A stretch of DNA of 64,000 bases from an uncultured Oxalobacteraceae bacterium (GCA_946480015.1 CAMLIL010000015.1:11425-75424), one strand, 5' to 3'; counted from the first letter of the stretch, positions 28,031 to 38,839 are shown. Program-made: numbers and translations. The notes: generated from the sequence alone by a model not told the origin.

Positions 28031-28654
28031 ACGCCAGTCGTATTCCATCTGGCGCGCGGTTGCCTCGGCCCAGCGCGCGCCCAGCGCCCGCTCGACCAGG
28101 TGCAGGCTCATGCCGATGCCGGCCGAGATGCCAGCCGACGTAACGATGCGGCCATTGTCCACATACGGCACATCGCTGCGCACATCGAGATCCGGCAGCA
28201 TCTGCTTGAGCAGCGGGATATCCTCCCAATGCGTGGTGGCGGCCAGGCCGTCGAGCATCCCCAGCTTGCCGAGCATGAAGGCGCCCGTGCACACCGACGC
28301 GACCACCGTTGCACCGCGCGCCGCCGCGCCGATCCAGCCCAGGGTAGGCGCATCGTCCAGCACCCCGGTTACGACGCCGCCCGGCACGATCAATACGTCG
28401 ATGGCGCCGGCATTGGCGAAATCGCGGTGCGGGAGCACGCCCATGCCGTGACGCGCGGTGACGGGACCAGGGCCTGCGCCGATCAACGATACGCGGAACG
28501 GCGCTTGCCCCAGCTCCTTGGCAGCGATGCGTGCGGCGACCGAAAACACTTCGAACGGCCCGGCGAAGTCGAGTACTTCGACATCGGGAAACACCAGAAT
28601 GCCAACGTGGAGTTGGCCCGCGCTGGCGTGGCGCGTGGCGAGAAGGTCTGACAT
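28028..28654 (-). CDS. DJ-1/PfpI-family protein (isonitrile hydratase-like)
   Basis: 208 residues. Nucleophile-elbow Cys in SVCTGAFMLGKLGML and a family Asp/Glu near FPDVEVLDFAGPFEVF; TTHWED also matches the GATase1-like class of AraC-associated and isonitrile-hydratase proteins. No DNA-binding domain is fused. Function is unconfirmed; possible roles are small-molecule hydration or redox stress. Confidence 0.87.
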   Translation of the reverse strand: MSDLLATRHASAGQLHVGILVFPDVEVLDFAGPFEVFSVAARIAAKELGQAPFRVSLIGAGPGPVTARHGMGVLPHRDFANAGAIDVLIVPGGVVTGVLDDAPTLGWIGAAARGATVVASVCTGAFMLGKLGMLDGLAATTHWEDIPLLKQMLPDLDVRSDVPYVDNGRIVTSAGISAGIGMSLHLVERALGARWAEATARQMEYDWR

Positions 28655-28754
28655 ACAGGGCTCCAGAGAAGGTTACGTCACAGGATGCGTCATAAGCGCC
28701 CCGGGCGCCAGCGGCGGAAAGGACAGCTTTCCCGCCTTTCCGCCAAACCGCTTT

Positions 28755-30650
28755 CTACTGCATCAGCTCGCGGATCACGTGCACGGGCGCGCTGCCGTAG
28801 CTCAGGAATTGCTCATTGAAATCCTTGAGCACGAAGCGCGGGCCGAGGGCCTGCTTGCGTTGCTCGCGCAGCTCCATGATGTCGCTGTAGCCGCTGAAGT
28901 AGCTGGTCAGCTGCACCGAGCTGACCTGCACGCGGCGCCATTTTTCCTGCGCTTCCGTGCGGGTCTGGAAGGCATGGCGGGTCAGCATGTCCATCGCCTC
29001 GGCTTCGCTCATGCCCAGCACGTGCACGGAGTAGTCAAGGATGGTGTTGGTGACGCTGCGCAGGTTCCACTTCGAGTACATCAGCCACATTTCGGGCGCG
29101 TTGTCGCCGTAGCCGGACTCAAGCATCATGCGCTCGCCGTACAAAGCCCAGCCTTCGATCATGGCGCCATTGCCGAACAGGGACTTGATCAGCGACGGCG
29201 ACTTGTTGGCATACACCTGCTGTACATAGTGACCCGGAATGGCTTCGTGAATGTTCAGGATCTGCAGCGTCCAGTTGTTGTACTCGCGCAGGCTGCTCTC
29301 GGCCTGTTCGTCCGACAGGCCATCGAGCGGCGTCACGTTGTAGTAGGTGCGCTCCTTCGGGCGATACGGGCCGGGCGCGTCGACGCTGGCGCCGGCCACG
29401 CCGCGCTGGTACAGCGGCGTCTCGCGCACCACCAGCGCCTTGTTGGGATCGAGCGTGAGCAGGTCGTGCTGCACCACCCAGTCCTGCAGCACCGGAATCT
29501 GGCGCTTGATCTCGGCCACGAACTGCTCGCGCGGCACGTGGTTGGCCGAGAGCCGGTCGATGACCATGGCGATTTTTGCGATCCGGTCGACCGGCTTGAC
29601 GGCCGTGCCCATGTGCTTGGGCCAGAGCTCGTCCGCCAGGGCATCCATGCGGGCCAGCAGTTCTTCGCGCGCGACCAAGGCCTTTTGATACATCTGCTCG
29701 GCGCTCACGCCGGCCTGGATGTCGTAACCGAACTTTTGCTCGTACAGCGCCTTACCCAGGCGGAACGAGCGCGCAGTGCCTGCGGCCTGCTGCTGTTTAT
29801 CGAGGTCGGTGAGGAAGTCGATATAGCCGATCAGCGCATTGCCCGCAGCCGCGATACGGCCGGCAAACAGGTTTTTTTCGCCCTGGTTGAGAATGGAGTC
29901 CTGTGCCGCCTTGCCAAGATCGGCCAGCACCACCATCACGCCCGGGGCCTGCTGCAGCGCCAGTTCGATGTGTTCGTGGGTCGGGTTGACGATACTGGCC
30001 TGCGCGGCCTGGTAGTAGGCCGGTACATTGGCCAGGCGTTTGAGCACGGTGCGCAGGCGCTGCGCCTTGGAGGCGTATTCGGAGCCGAGAATCAGGTCGA
30101 GCGGCTTGGCGATGTTGTAGACCGCCGGGTTCCATTCGAATTCGCGCAAGGTGGTCAGGCGCCAGCGGTCGCCCTGCAGTTTGTTCTGCAGCAGGGCCAG
30201 GTCGGTGCGCTGGCGCGTCGACAGCTGCTGCCCATCGAGTCGGCCGAATTTTTGCAGCCACTCGTCGATAAAGGCCAGCTGCTGGGTGCGCGTGGCCGCG
30301 CTCGGGATGGTCATGCTGGCGGCGCCGTCGTATTTACCGGCCTCGATTGCATCCTCGGGATACAGGCGCCACAACGCGGTGAGGAACTGCATGCTCATGA
30401 TGTTGAACTGACGGTCCTGCCTGCGCTCGGCGATGGCCGGTTCGGAGTGCGCCGCCGCGGTGGGACGGGCGGCAGCCGCCGGCGCGGCCGCGCCTTTCTT
30501 TCTGCCTTTTTTGGCGGGCGCCTTGCCCTTGGACGCCTTGACGGCATGGGTCTTGGCCGCGCCGGCGTGCTTCTTCGGCTTGGCGGCGCTCGCCGGTGCC
30601 AGCGCGAAGGCGCTCAGCACCAGCGCCAGCGCGATCTTTGATTTCATCAT
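28755..30650 (-). CDS. DUF885-family secreted metallopeptidase-like protein
   Basis: 631 residues. The zinc motif HEAIPGHYVQ lies near 466-475, and WALYGERMMLE follows, both hallmarks of DUF885 proteins. A signal peptide (about 22 residues) is followed by an unusual Lys/Ala/Pro-rich stretch of roughly 45 residues (KHAGAAKTHAVKASKGK, KKGRKKGAAAP) before the folded domain. Substrate unknown; probably a periplasmic peptidase. Confidence 0.9.
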   Translation of the reverse strand: MMKSKIALALVLSAFALAPASAAKPKKHAGAAKTHAVKASKGKAPAKKGRKKGAAAPAAAARPTAAAHSEPAIAERRQDRQFNIMSMQFLTALWRLYPEDAIEAGKYDGAASMTIPSAATRTQQLAFIDEWLQKFGRLDGQQLSTRQRTDLALLQNKLQGDRWRLTTLREFEWNPAVYNIAKPLDLILGSEYASKAQRLRTVLKRLANVPAYYQAAQASIVNPTHEHIELALQQAPGVMVVLADLGKAAQDSILNQGEKNLFAGRIAAAGNALIGYIDFLTDLDKQQQAAGTARSFRLGKALYEQKFGYDIQAGVSAEQMYQKALVAREELLARMDALADELWPKHMGTAVKPVDRIAKIAMVIDRLSANHVPREQFVAEIKRQIPVLQDWVVQHDLLTLDPNKALVVRETPLYQRGVAGASVDAPGPYRPKERTYYNVTPLDGLSDEQAESSLREYNNWTLQILNIHEAIPGHYVQQVYANKSPSLIKSLFGNGAMIEGWALYGERMMLESGYGDNAPEMWLMYSKWNLRSVTNTILDYSVHVLGMSEAEAMDMLTRHAFQTRTEAQEKWRRVQVSSVQLTSYFSGYSDIMELREQRKQALGPRFVLKDFNEQFLSYGSAPVHVIRELMQ

Positions 30651-30781
30651 TGCTTTTGCCTCTTCACGATACCTTGTCAGGGGCGGTACGCGCGGTACGG
30701 CCCGAGGGGCGCCAGATTAGCACCATCTCATCCATTGCGCATCTTTGTCACAAATCGATGCAGATGAGCTCAGCTTAAATG

Positions 30782-31267
30782 CTAATCGATTATACCGGCG
30801 CGTATCATGTCCTGATGGCGCGCCGAGAGCACGGCGGCGGCATGCTTGCCGTTGGCAATATTGGTCAGCACGATTTCGCTCGACTTGGTGAAGCGGTGGC
30901 CAATGCGCACCGTGTAGGAGCCGGTGACCCAGCTCCAGAAGCTTTGGAAGAAGGTGGCTTCGTCCATGTCGCGCCATTTGACGCCGGTGACGCCTTTTTT
31001 CCAGGGCAGCACGCCGGAATAGGCCCACACGCCGATGTCGTCGTAGTACAGCTGAACGCTGCGCACCAGCAGGAAGCGGTAGCCGACGATCAGCGCGGAG
31101 AACACCAGCACCACTGCGGCGGCAAGCTCGTTGACCATGAAGGCCAGCGGCAGGGCGCCGAAGAACAGCACCAGCGCCAGCACCACGATGCCGGCATAGG
31201 CCACCCAGGATTTGACGCCGACGACCTCGGCATGCGGGGAAATGGTCACTGCATTGTCTTGTTCCAT
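30782..31267 (-). CDS. Small membrane protein with PH-like (YdbS/bPH) domain
   Basis: 161 residues from the ATG at 31267, with GAGGAG 5 bases upstream; a GTG two codons earlier is too close to that site. Two membrane segments (about 20-60) precede a soluble domain with VQLYYDDIGVWAYSGVLPWK, resembling bacterial PH domains. 15 bases downstream of the SNF2 helicase gene, in the same direction, so probably co-transcribed. No function assigned. Confidence 0.7.
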   Translation of the reverse strand: MEQDNAVTISPHAEVVGVKSWVAYAGIVVLALVLFFGALPLAFMVNELAAAVVLVFSALIVGYRFLLVRSVQLYYDDIGVWAYSGVLPWKKGVTGVKWRDMDEATFFQSFWSWVTGSYTVRIGHRFTKSSEIVLTNIANGKHAAAVLSARHQDMIRAGIID

Positions 31268-31282
31268 GTGCACTCCTCGAAA

Positions 31283-34200
31283 TTAGCGAAGTCCATCCTC
31301 CAGCATGCGCAGCATATCGGATGGCGACATGCGCGCCGACATGTCGCTGCCTTCGAGCAGGCCGTCGGCCAGATCGCGCTTGTGCTTGTGCAGCTCCACG
31401 ATGCCTTCCTCGATGGTGTGGCGGGCAACCAGGCGGTAGATCGTCACCGGGCGCTGCTGCCCCATGCGGTGCGCGCGGTCCGACGCCTGGTCTTCCACCG
31501 CCGGGTTCCACCACGGGTCCATGTGGATCACATAATCGGCCGCGGTGAGGTTGATGCCCACGCCGCCGGCCTTCAGGCTGATCAGGAATACGTCGCCCTG
31601 GCCGGCCTGGAAGGCGTCGACACGCTTTTTCCGCTCCTGCATCGGGGTCGATCCGTCCAGGTACTGGTAGCCGATGCCGCGCGCATCCAGGTGCTGGCGG
31701 ATCAGGGTCAGGTGGTCGACGAACTGGCTGAACACCAGCACCTTGTGGCGGTTTTCCAGCAGGCCTTCAAGCAGCTCGGAGAACACCGTCAGCTTGCTGC
31801 TCCGGAGCTTGAGTTCGGGAGCGACCAGCGCCGGATTGCAGCAGGCGCGGCGCAGCTTCATCATCTCGGCCAGGATCTGGATCGACTTCTGGCTTTCGGG
31901 CGCTTCCAGCGCGGCCAGGTTCTGCAGCGCGTCGCGCCGCAGCGTTTCGTACAGCGCCGTCTCTTCCTCGGTCAGCTCGACCGGCAGTACGATCTCGGTG
32001 CGCGGCGGCAGTTCGGACAGCACCTGGGCCTTGGTGCGGCGCAGGATGAAGGGCTGGATCAGGCGCTTCAGGCGCGAGCGCGCGCCGGCCTCGGCGCGCT
32101 TGTCCTGGGCCTTTTCGATCGGCCCGGAAAAGCGCAGCCTGAACTGGTCGCTGGTGCCGAGCAGGCCGGGATTGATGAACCTGAACAGGTTCCACAGCTC
32201 GCCCAGGTGATTTTCCAGCGGCGTGCCGGTGGCGGCCATGCGGAAGTCGCCCTGCAGCGCCATCACGGCCTGCGAGCGCTTGGTGGCGGTGTTCTTGATG
32301 GCCTGGGCCTCGTCGAGCACGATGGTGGTCCAGCGGCGCTTGGCGAACTGCGCCGCTTCCAGCTGCAGCAGACCGTAGCTGACGATCACCAGGTCGAAGG
32401 GCTCGGCCTCGTCGATCGCGGCGGCGCGGTCGCCACTGCCGAACAGCTTGACGTTCAGGGTCGGCGCAAAGCGCGCCGCTTCGCTCATCCAGTTGGTGCA
32501 CACCGAGGTCGGCGCCACCACCAGCGTCGGTCCCTGCGGCGCGCGCAGCAGGATCAGGGCCAGCGCCTGCAGGGTTTTACCGAGGCCCATGTCGTCGGCC
32601 AGGCAGGCGCCCACGCCCCAGTGGGCCAGCCGCGCCAGCCATTCGAAGCCTTCGCGCTGGTAGTCGCGCAGCTCGGCCTGCAGGGTGCTGGGCAGCTCGG
32701 GCACGAAGGCGGTGGTGTCGGCCATTCGCGCCAGGTGCTCGCGCCAGGCCTTGTCGGCCTCGACCCCGCCCGCGTCGCCGGCCAGCTCTTCCAGCGCGAA
32801 GCTGGCCAGCGGATGCACGCGTACGCCGTCGCCATGTTCGCTGCCGAACGAGGACAATTCCATCAGGCGGCGGTGCAATTCGTTCGTCAGTGCCATGAAC
32901 TGGTTGTCGCCCAGCGCCACGAAGCGTCCGCGGCTGCCCTTGAGCATGCCGAGCAGTTCGCGCAAGTCCATCACCTTGTTCTCGTCGATCTGCACTTCGC
33001 CGCTGACGGCGAACCAGTCCTTGTCGCGCTTGATCTTCAGGCGCATCGATTTCGATTCGGCCTTCCTGGTGACGCGGAAGGCTTCCCCTTCGGGCCACGC
33101 CAGCACCACTTTGGCCGGGTCCTGTTCCTGCAGCTGGGCCAGCAGTTCCAGGCAGTCGAGCGGCTGCCCGAGCAGCCACTCGCCGTGGTCGGACTCGCCC
33201 TGTTCGAGCGCGTGGCAGGCGCCGACCAGCTGGCGCTCGGCTTCGCGTTCGGCGTTCAGGTCGCGCCGCGCTTCGGTGCGCACGCCGTTCACGTCGGCGA
33301 TCAGGCTTTCCGCGCCCGACCCGGGCGCGTAATACGCTCCCGCATCCGGCAGCGGCCGCACCAGGATCTGCATGCGCAGGCCTTGCTGGTAGGAGGTCAG
33401 ATGCACATGCAGGCGCCGGTCGGCCTCGACCTTTTCGGTGTCGGCCGCGCTGCCGCCAATGTCGGACTGCACGGTAACGATCGACGAGATCGCGCTGATC
33501 GCCTTGAGTACGCGGGTTTCCGCTTCCAGCGGCACCACCAGCCCACTGCCGACGATGGCGCCGATGCGGCGGTGCTCTTCGGTGATGCGCACCACGCGCA
33601 GGCGGTTGGCCGATTCGCGCGAGACGCACACGTCATCGCTGCCGCTTTCCACCGGTGGATTCATGCTGATGATGACTTTCCCGCCCTTGGCCTTGACCAG
33701 CAGTTCGGGTTCGCCCGGCAGCAGTTCGACGCGGGTGCCGGGATCGTCCATCCAGAACAGCAGCGGATGGCCGACCAGTGCGGCGACGGCCAGGTCGGGA
33801 TCGAGCTCGAAGCGGGTGCCGCCGCCGCTGTAGTAGCGGTAGGGCTTGGCCAGGGCCACGACATTCAGGTCCTGCGCCGTGAGGAAATCCATTTCGCCGC
33901 CATCCTCGGACAGGCGCTTGAGCGCCACCATGCGGCCACGGCTCCAGCCACCCTGCGCATCGCGCTTCTGTTCGCGCGCTTCCACCTCCTGGATGCCGTA
34001 GTTCGCATCGTATTTAAGCATCCACACCAGGCGCGATTCGCGCACCACTTCCACGTTCGCGGCCGGCTGCAGATTGATCAGGGCATTGAGCTGGCGCTCC
34101 CACGGCTCTTCGCGCTCGAACCATTGCGTCATGTCGGCGAAGCGGTGCTTCTGGCGCAGCGAAATGCCGCGCTGCTCGTGCGACACGGCGCCCAGGCGCC

Positions 34201-35413
34201 CGAGCAGCGACGCCAGCTGCGCCGACAGCAGGTCAAAGCCGGCACTCTCCGACGCGTCGAGCATCTCTTCCAGCACGGCGCGCTTGTCGTGCAACTGCGG
34301 CAGCGCCAGCCAGTAGTGCAGCAGGGCGCGGAACAGTACCGGCTGCAGCGCGCTTTCCCAATTGCGCGAGGGGAGCACGTCGACGTCGACGGTGCCGCCG
34401 CGGATCTGGCGCAGCATGCTCAGTTGCTGGTACACGGCGGTGTCGTGGCTTTGCACCGCGCGGCTTGTAATGTCGAGATAGGCGTCGAGCGCCTTGTGGT
34501 GCTTCGGGTCGCCGCTCCTCAGCATGGCCAGTGCGTACAGGTGCCCGCCCAGGCCGGGGAAGCACATCTTGCGTTTGCCGGTTTCGCGCCGCAGGGTCTT
34601 GAGCGCCTGCTCGAAGCCGTCGATGGCGGGCAGATGATCGTCGCGCAGCACCTGCACCACGCTGGTGTAGAACTGCGCCAGCGAGCCATCGAGCTCGGGC
34701 AGCATGCGCAGCGCGTCGTCGAGCCGGCCGCACAGGATCAGGTGTTCGGTCATCACCGCGCGCAGCGCCATCGATGCCGCGCCTCTTGCGAGGTGGCGCT
34801 CGGCATGGGTGCGCACCGTGGGCGCGTGCGCCGGTTCGCGCTGGCTGTGCTCGACCAGCACGGTCAGCACTTCGTCGCGCAGCTCAGGGTGAATGCGCGC
34901 GAACAGGTCGGGTTCGAACGGCCGTCCGGCGATTTCCACCAGCGGATGCAGGTAGGCCGCCTCGTGGCAGCTCAGGCAGGCCGACAGCAGCGGCCCCACC
35001 ACCTGGGGCGGATTGCCGCCCGCCAGCGCCATGCGCAGCAAGGCCACGCCCTGGCGATAGCTGCGCAGCACCACCGCGCCTTCCCAGTTGACCCGCACCG
35101 GCATCAGCTCGTAATAGGCCTGCGAAAGGGCGTTGAAAACGCCGCCATGCATCGCTTCGCGCAGGGCCGGCCAGCTCACGTCGGGATGGGCGCTGTAGCC
35201 GCGGCCGGCATGTTCGTTGACCATGCCGCGCACGCGCAGGTGGGTCAGGTCGGCCGCCAGCTGTTCGTCGTCGTCGCGGATTCTGGCGCCCTTGAGCAGC
35301 TCGTGCAGACGCTTGCGCCCGGTGGGTTCGCCAAGGATCGCGAGCGAGGCGACGATCAGTTTCTGGTACTGCCCGACCGCGTCGAACTGTGCGCGCAAGC
35401 CTTCCAGCGACAT
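31283..35413 (-). CDS. SNF2-family (RapA/HepA-like) helicase with very long N-terminal region
   Basis: 1376 residues from the ATG at 35413; the open frame continues far upstream but only as antisense of the S9 peptidase. The helicase core occupies the last third: Walker A DDMGLGKTLQA near 938, DEAQ box VLDEAQAIKN near 1030, ATGTPLENHLGELW, then the second RecA domain with VFSQFVDHL, LDGSTPMQERKKRV, GGVGINLTAADYV and HRMGQQ. The N-terminal 900 residues contain no motif I recognise. Start codon overlaps the preceding peptidase stop by one base (TAATG). Confidence 0.92.
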   Translation of the reverse strand: MSLEGLRAQFDAVGQYQKLIVASLAILGEPTGRKRLHELLKGARIRDDDEQLAADLTHLRVRGMVNEHAGRGYSAHPDVSWPALREAMHGGVFNALSQAYYELMPVRVNWEGAVVLRSYRQGVALLRMALAGGNPPQVVGPLLSACLSCHEAAYLHPLVEIAGRPFEPDLFARIHPELRDEVLTVLVEHSQREPAHAPTVRTHAERHLARGAASMALRAVMTEHLILCGRLDDALRMLPELDGSLAQFYTSVVQVLRDDHLPAIDGFEQALKTLRRETGKRKMCFPGLGGHLYALAMLRSGDPKHHKALDAYLDITSRAVQSHDTAVYQQLSMLRQIRGGTVDVDVLPSRNWESALQPVLFRALLHYWLALPQLHDKRAVLEEMLDASESAGFDLLSAQLASLLGRLGAVSHEQRGISLRQKHRFADMTQWFEREEPWERQLNALINLQPAANVEVVRESRLVWMLKYDANYGIQEVEAREQKRDAQGGWSRGRMVALKRLSEDGGEMDFLTAQDLNVVALAKPYRYYSGGGTRFELDPDLAVAALVGHPLLFWMDDPGTRVELLPGEPELLVKAKGGKVIISMNPPVESGSDDVCVSRESANRLRVVRITEEHRRIGAIVGSGLVVPLEAETRVLKAISAISSIVTVQSDIGGSAADTEKVEADRRLHVHLTSYQQGLRMQILVRPLPDAGAYYAPGSGAESLIADVNGVRTEARRDLNAEREAERQLVGACHALEQGESDHGEWLLGQPLDCLELLAQLQEQDPAKVVLAWPEGEAFRVTRKAESKSMRLKIKRDKDWFAVSGEVQIDENKVMDLRELLGMLKGSRGRFVALGDNQFMALTNELHRRLMELSSFGSEHGDGVRVHPLASFALEELAGDAGGVEADKAWREHLARMADTTAFVPELPSTLQAELRDYQREGFEWLARLAHWGVGACLADDMGLGKTLQALALILLRAPQGPTLVVAPTSVCTNWMSEAARFAPTLNVKLFGSGDRAAAIDEAEPFDLVIVSYGLLQLEAAQFAKRRWTTIVLDEAQAIKNTATKRSQAVMALQGDFRMAATGTPLENHLGELWNLFRFINPGLLGTSDQFRLRFSGPIEKAQDKRAEAGARSRLKRLIQPFILRRTKAQVLSELPPRTEIVLPVELTEEETALYETLRRDALQNLAALEAPESQKSIQILAEMMKLRRACCNPALVAPELKLRSSKLTVFSELLEGLLENRHKVLVFSQFVDHLTLIRQHLDARGIGYQYLDGSTPMQERKKRVDAFQAGQGDVFLISLKAGGVGINLTAADYVIHMDPWWNPAVEDQASDRAHRMGQQRPVTIYRLVARHTIEEGIVELHKHKRDLADGLLEGSDMSARMSPSDMLRMLEDGLR

Positions 35414-37365
35414 TATCGGTTCACCAGGTTGTCGATGGCGACCGGCGCATCGGCGGCGTCGCCGCACAGGCCGAACACGCGCAGATAGAAATACAGTTCC
35501 GCCTCCAGGGTGCGCACGATGCTGTCGGCCTTGCGGAAGCCATGGCCTTCGCCTTCGAGCGTCATGTAGGCCACCGGCACGCCGTTGGCGCGCAGCGCCT
35601 CGACCATCACTTCGGACTGCTGCGGCGGCACCACCTTGTCGTCCAGACCCTGGAAGAAAATCATCGGGCGGCGCAGCTGTTCGGTGTGATTGCTGGGCGA
35701 ACGCAGCAGGTACAGCGCCTGCGCTTCGGCTTTGGGCGCGATCAGGTATTCGTTGTAGTGCGACTCGAACTTGTGCGAGTCGGCGTCCAGGCCGGCCAGG
35801 TCGGCCACGCCGTAGTAGCTGGCGCCGGCCTTGAACACGTCGTGGAAGGTCAGCGCGCACAGGGTCGTGAGGCCGCCGGCGCTGCTGCCGCGGATGATCA
35901 GGCGCTCGGGATCGACCACGCCGCGCGTGGCCAGGTAACGTGCGCCGGCCACGCAGTCCTCGACGTCGATCACGCCCCACTGGCCTTTGAGGGCGTCGCG
36001 GTAGGCGCGTCCGAAGCCGCTGCTGCCGCCGTAATTCACGTCAAGCACCGCGAAGCCACGGCTGGTCCAGTATTGCGTGGCCAGCTTGAGGGTGTTGCTG
36101 GCCATGCCGGTCGGTCCGCCATGGCCGATCACCATCAGCGGCGGACGGCTGTCCGGGGCCGGCACCACGTCGCTATTGGTGGGCGGGTAGTAAAAGGCGT
36201 GGGCGACGCGGTTGCCGCTGGTGGGGTAGGAGATCGATTCCGGCACCGACAGATAGCCTTCGGCGGGCAGACCGGCAATCGAGCGGGCCAGCACGGTGCG
36301 CTCGCCGCCGGCCAGACCGATGCGGGCGACTTCGAGCGCGATGGTCGGCGCGCCGCCCAGCACCACGGCGCTGGCGCCGGCCACGCGCAATTCGCGGATC
36401 TCCTGGTAGGGATTGGCCACGATGGTGAATTTGCCACTGGCGGCATCCATCTGCGCCAGCCGGCTGACGCCATGCTCTATATAGCTGCAGACGATGTCGC
36501 CGTCCGGGCGGAAGCCGTACAGCGCGCCGCCGAAGCTCCAGTGCGGCACGCCGAATTCGGCGGCGCGCTCGGCCAGGTTGCGCAGTGCGCCGCCTGCTTC
36601 GCGCCGGTACAGATTCCACCAGCCGCTGCGGTCGGATACGAAGTGCAGCACGCCGGCCGGCGACCATTCGGGCTGGCAGACCGATTCTTCGGCGCCGCCG
36701 GCGACCAGCTGCGGGGTGTCCAGCGTGCCGTCGGCGCGCACCGCGGCGATCCACAGCTCGGTGCCCTGCCACGGCATGCGCGGATGGTCCCACGACAGCC
36801 AGGCCAGGGTGGCGCCGTCCGGCGACAGGCGCGGGGCGGCGTAGAAATCGCTCCCTTGCACCAGCACCGTGCGGGCACCGTCGAGGCCGACCGCGCACAG
36901 CGTATTGACAGGATACGGAGCGGCGCCGCGGTGGTCTTCGCACACGGCGACCAGGCGGCTGCGCCGGGCATCGAGCACGAAGTCGGCGTAGCGCAGCGCC
37001 GCATCGACGCTGAACGCGCGCGGGGCGGCGCCATCCTCGATGACGTACAGGCCGTTGTCGGGCTGATTGGAAAAGTAGACCGTGCCGCCGGCGACATGGC
37101 AGGCGCCGCCGCCGTACTCGTGCACGCGGGTGCGCACGTTGAACGGGGCCGGCGTCAGTTCGACGACGCTGTCGCCGCGCTGGCGCAGCAGGGTGGTGCG
37201 TCCGCCTTCGCCGGGACGCCCCTCCAGCCAGTAGATATCGGCGCCGTCGACGGCCAGTTGCGACAACGGCAAGGAACCGGCAGCAACCACCTGCGCACCG
37301 ATGGGGGACGGCCACAGGCCGTGTACGGCAACAGGTTTGTCGCTATTTTCTAAATGCGATGTCAT
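35413..37365 (-). CDS. S9-family prolyl oligopeptidase / acylaminoacyl peptidase
   Basis: 650 residues. A beta-propeller-like N-terminal part (with [16 protein letters not shown]) precedes an alpha/beta hydrolase domain. Nucleophile Ser in RGSSAGG near 495, Asp in [11 protein letters not shown] near 575 and His in [11 protein letters not shown] near 607. No signal peptide, so cytoplasmic peptide degradation is likely. Divergent from hemE and followed by the SNF2 gene. Confidence 0.93.
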   Translation of the reverse strand: MTSHLENSDKPVAVHGLWPSPIGAQVVAAGSLPLSQLAVDGADIYWLEGRPGEGGRTTLLRQRGDSVVELTPAPFNVRTRVHEYGGGACHVAGGTVYFSNQPDNGLYVIEDGAAPRAFSVDAALRYADFVLDARRSRLVAVCEDHRGAAPYPVNTLCAVGLDGARTVLVQGSDFYAAPRLSPDGATLAWLSWDHPRMPWQGTELWIAAVRADGTLDTPQLVAGGAEESVCQPEWSPAGVLHFVSDRSGWWNLYRREAGGALRNLAERAAEFGVPHWSFGGALYGFRPDGDIVCSYIEHGVSRLAQMDAASGKFTIVANPYQEIRELRVAGASAVVLGGAPTIALEVARIGLAGGERTVLARSIAGLPAEGYLSVPESISYPTSGNRVAHAFYYPPTNSDVVPAPDSRPPLMVIGHGGPTGMASNTLKLATQYWTSRGFAVLDVNYGGSSGFGRAYRDALKGQWGVIDVEDCVAGARYLATRGVVDPERLIIRGSSAGGLTTLCALTFHDVFKAGASYYGVADLAGLDADSHKFESHYNEYLIAPKAEAQALYLLRSPSNHTEQLRRPMIFFQGLDDKVVPPQQSEVMVEALRANGVPVAYMTLEGEGHGFRKADSIVRTLEAELYFYLRVFGLCGDAADAPVAIDNLVNR

Positions 37366-37456
37366 GGGAGCGCTCGCGCGGCAAGCCGAATGGGGGAAAG
37401 CAGGATTTTACCCGTCCCGGGCGGCGCGTGCCATGGCGTGCGCGGCGGGCCGGGGA

Positions 37457-37465
37457 TGCGATAAT
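37457..37465 (+). promoter_or_regulatory. Possible extended -10 promoter of hemE
   Basis: TGCGATAAT, an extended -10 element, 32 bases before the hemE start. No good -35 is seen, as is usual for extended -10 promoters. Confidence 0.35.
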
Positions 37466-37496
37466 AGCCGTTTATTTTCGCTTCCGATTGCCGTCC

Positions 37497-38579
37497 ATGC
37501 CACAATTCGCTCCGCTCAAGAATGACACCTTCCTGCGCGCGCTGCTGCGCCAGCCGACCGATTACACGCCGGTGTGGCTGATGCGCCAGGCGGGCCGCTA
37601 CCTGCCGGAATACCGCGCCACGCGCGAGCGCGCCGGCTCCTTCATGGGCCTGGCCACGAATCCGGACCTGGCCACGGAAGTGACGCTGCAGCCGATCGAC
37701 CGCTACGCGCTGGACGCGTCGATCCTGTTTTCCGACATCCTGACGGTGCCGGACGCGATGGGACTGGGCCTGTATTTCGTCGAAGGCGAAGGCCCCAAGT
37801 TCGAGCGTCCTCTGCGTACCGAAGCCGACATCATGGCGCTGCGCTCGCCCGACATGGACTCGCTCGACTACGTGTTCAAGGCGGTGACCTCGATCCGCAC
37901 GGCCCTGGACGGGCGCGTTCCGCTGATCGGCTTTTCCGGCAGCCCGTGGACCTTGGCCTGCTATATGGTCGAGGGCGGCGGCTCCAAGGAATTCCACACG
38001 ATCAAAAAGATGCTGTACAACCGCCCGGACCTGATGCATCACATCCTGGCGACCAATGCCAGCGCGGTGGCCGAGTACCTCAACGCCCAGATCGACGCGG
38101 GCGCGCAAGCCGTGATGATTTTCGATTCGTGGGGCGGGGCGCTGGCCGACGGAGCCTACCAGACCTTCTCGCTGCAATACATGCAGCAGGTGATCGGCCA
38201 GCTCAAGCGCGAGAAAGACGGCGTGCGCATCCCGGCGGTGGTGTTCACCAAGGGCGGCGGCCTGTGGCTGGACCAGATCGCCGACATCGGCGCGGACGCG
38301 GTCGGCCTGGACTGGACCGTCAACCTCGGCCAGGCGCGCGCCCTGGTCGGCCATAAGGTGGCCCTGCAGGGCAATCTTGACCCGGCCATCCTGTTCGCCA
38401 CGCCGGAGCAGATCCGCGCCGAGGTCGAGGCCAGCCTGACCAGCTACGGCAAGCCGTCCGATGGCGCCGGCCACGTCTTTAACCTGGGCCATGGCATTTC
38501 ACAATTCACGCCGCCGGAATCGGTGACTGCAATGGTCGATGCCGTGCATGAATTCAGCCGCAAACAGCGCGCCGCATAA
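37497..38579 (+). CDS. hemE: HemE, uroporphyrinogen decarboxylase
   Basis: 360 residues from the ATG at 37497; the longer in-frame reading upstream lacks similarity. The N-terminal signature [16 protein letters not shown], the catalytic Asp in [12 protein letters not shown] and [19 protein letters not shown] are conserved. Converts uroporphyrinogen III to coproporphyrinogen III in haem synthesis. The downstream gap to priA carries clustered DnaA boxes. Confidence 0.98.
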   Translation: MPQFAPLKNDTFLRALLRQPTDYTPVWLMRQAGRYLPEYRATRERAGSFMGLATNPDLATEVTLQPIDRYALDASILFSDILTVPDAMGLGLYFVEGEGPKFERPLRTEADIMALRSPDMDSLDYVFKAVTSIRTALDGRVPLIGFSGSPWTLACYMVEGGGSKEFHTIKKMLYNRPDLMHHILATNASAVAEYLNAQIDAGAQAVMIFDSWGGALADGAYQTFSLQYMQQVIGQLKREKDGVRIPAVVFTKGGGLWLDQIADIGADAVGLDWTVNLGQARALVGHKVALQGNLDPAILFATPEQIRAEVEASLTSYGKPSDGAGHVFNLGHGISQFTPPESVTAMVDAVHEFSRKQRAA

Positions 38580-38651
38580 GCCTGGAAATAGTTGCCGGAT
38601 CGCCAGCTTTCTATGCGCAGCGGGATGCAGCGATGCGAAATGGAAAATCCA

Positions 38652-38839
38652 ACTTATGCACAGATTTCAGATGTGAAAGTGTCATCTGCGCATAAGATGC
38701 TGTTCAAAATCACAATATTTTAAGCTATTGATTTTGAAGCAGTTTTTATTATTTCTTGCTGAGTTGCTCAAGCATTGGGCAGCGATTCTCCAGAGGGAGC
38801 CGGGCGAATACCGGTCATTGTCCACAAAGTTATCCACAG
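38652..38839 (+). repeat. DnaA-box module, copy 1
   Basis: Order: ACTTATGCACAGA (38652-38664), AT-rich TTTTAAGCTATTGATTTTG (about 38718-38736), then tandem boxes TTGTCCACAAAG and TTATCCACAG (38818-38839) spaced 12 bases apart. The same order recurs about 390-400 bases downstream. Confidence 0.75.

Noticed and set aside
30779..35488. Open frame of about 1570 codons on the + strand opposite the SNF2 helicase
   Set aside because: Antisense shadow: the minus strand carries all SNF2 motifs in order, and the + frame is dominated by Gln, His, Arg and Ala with no motif.
35414..35980. N-terminal extension of the SNF2 frame into the S9 peptidase gene
   Set aside because: Composition is Arg-rich shadow of the peptidase; the ATG at 35413, overlapping the peptidase stop, is the natural start.
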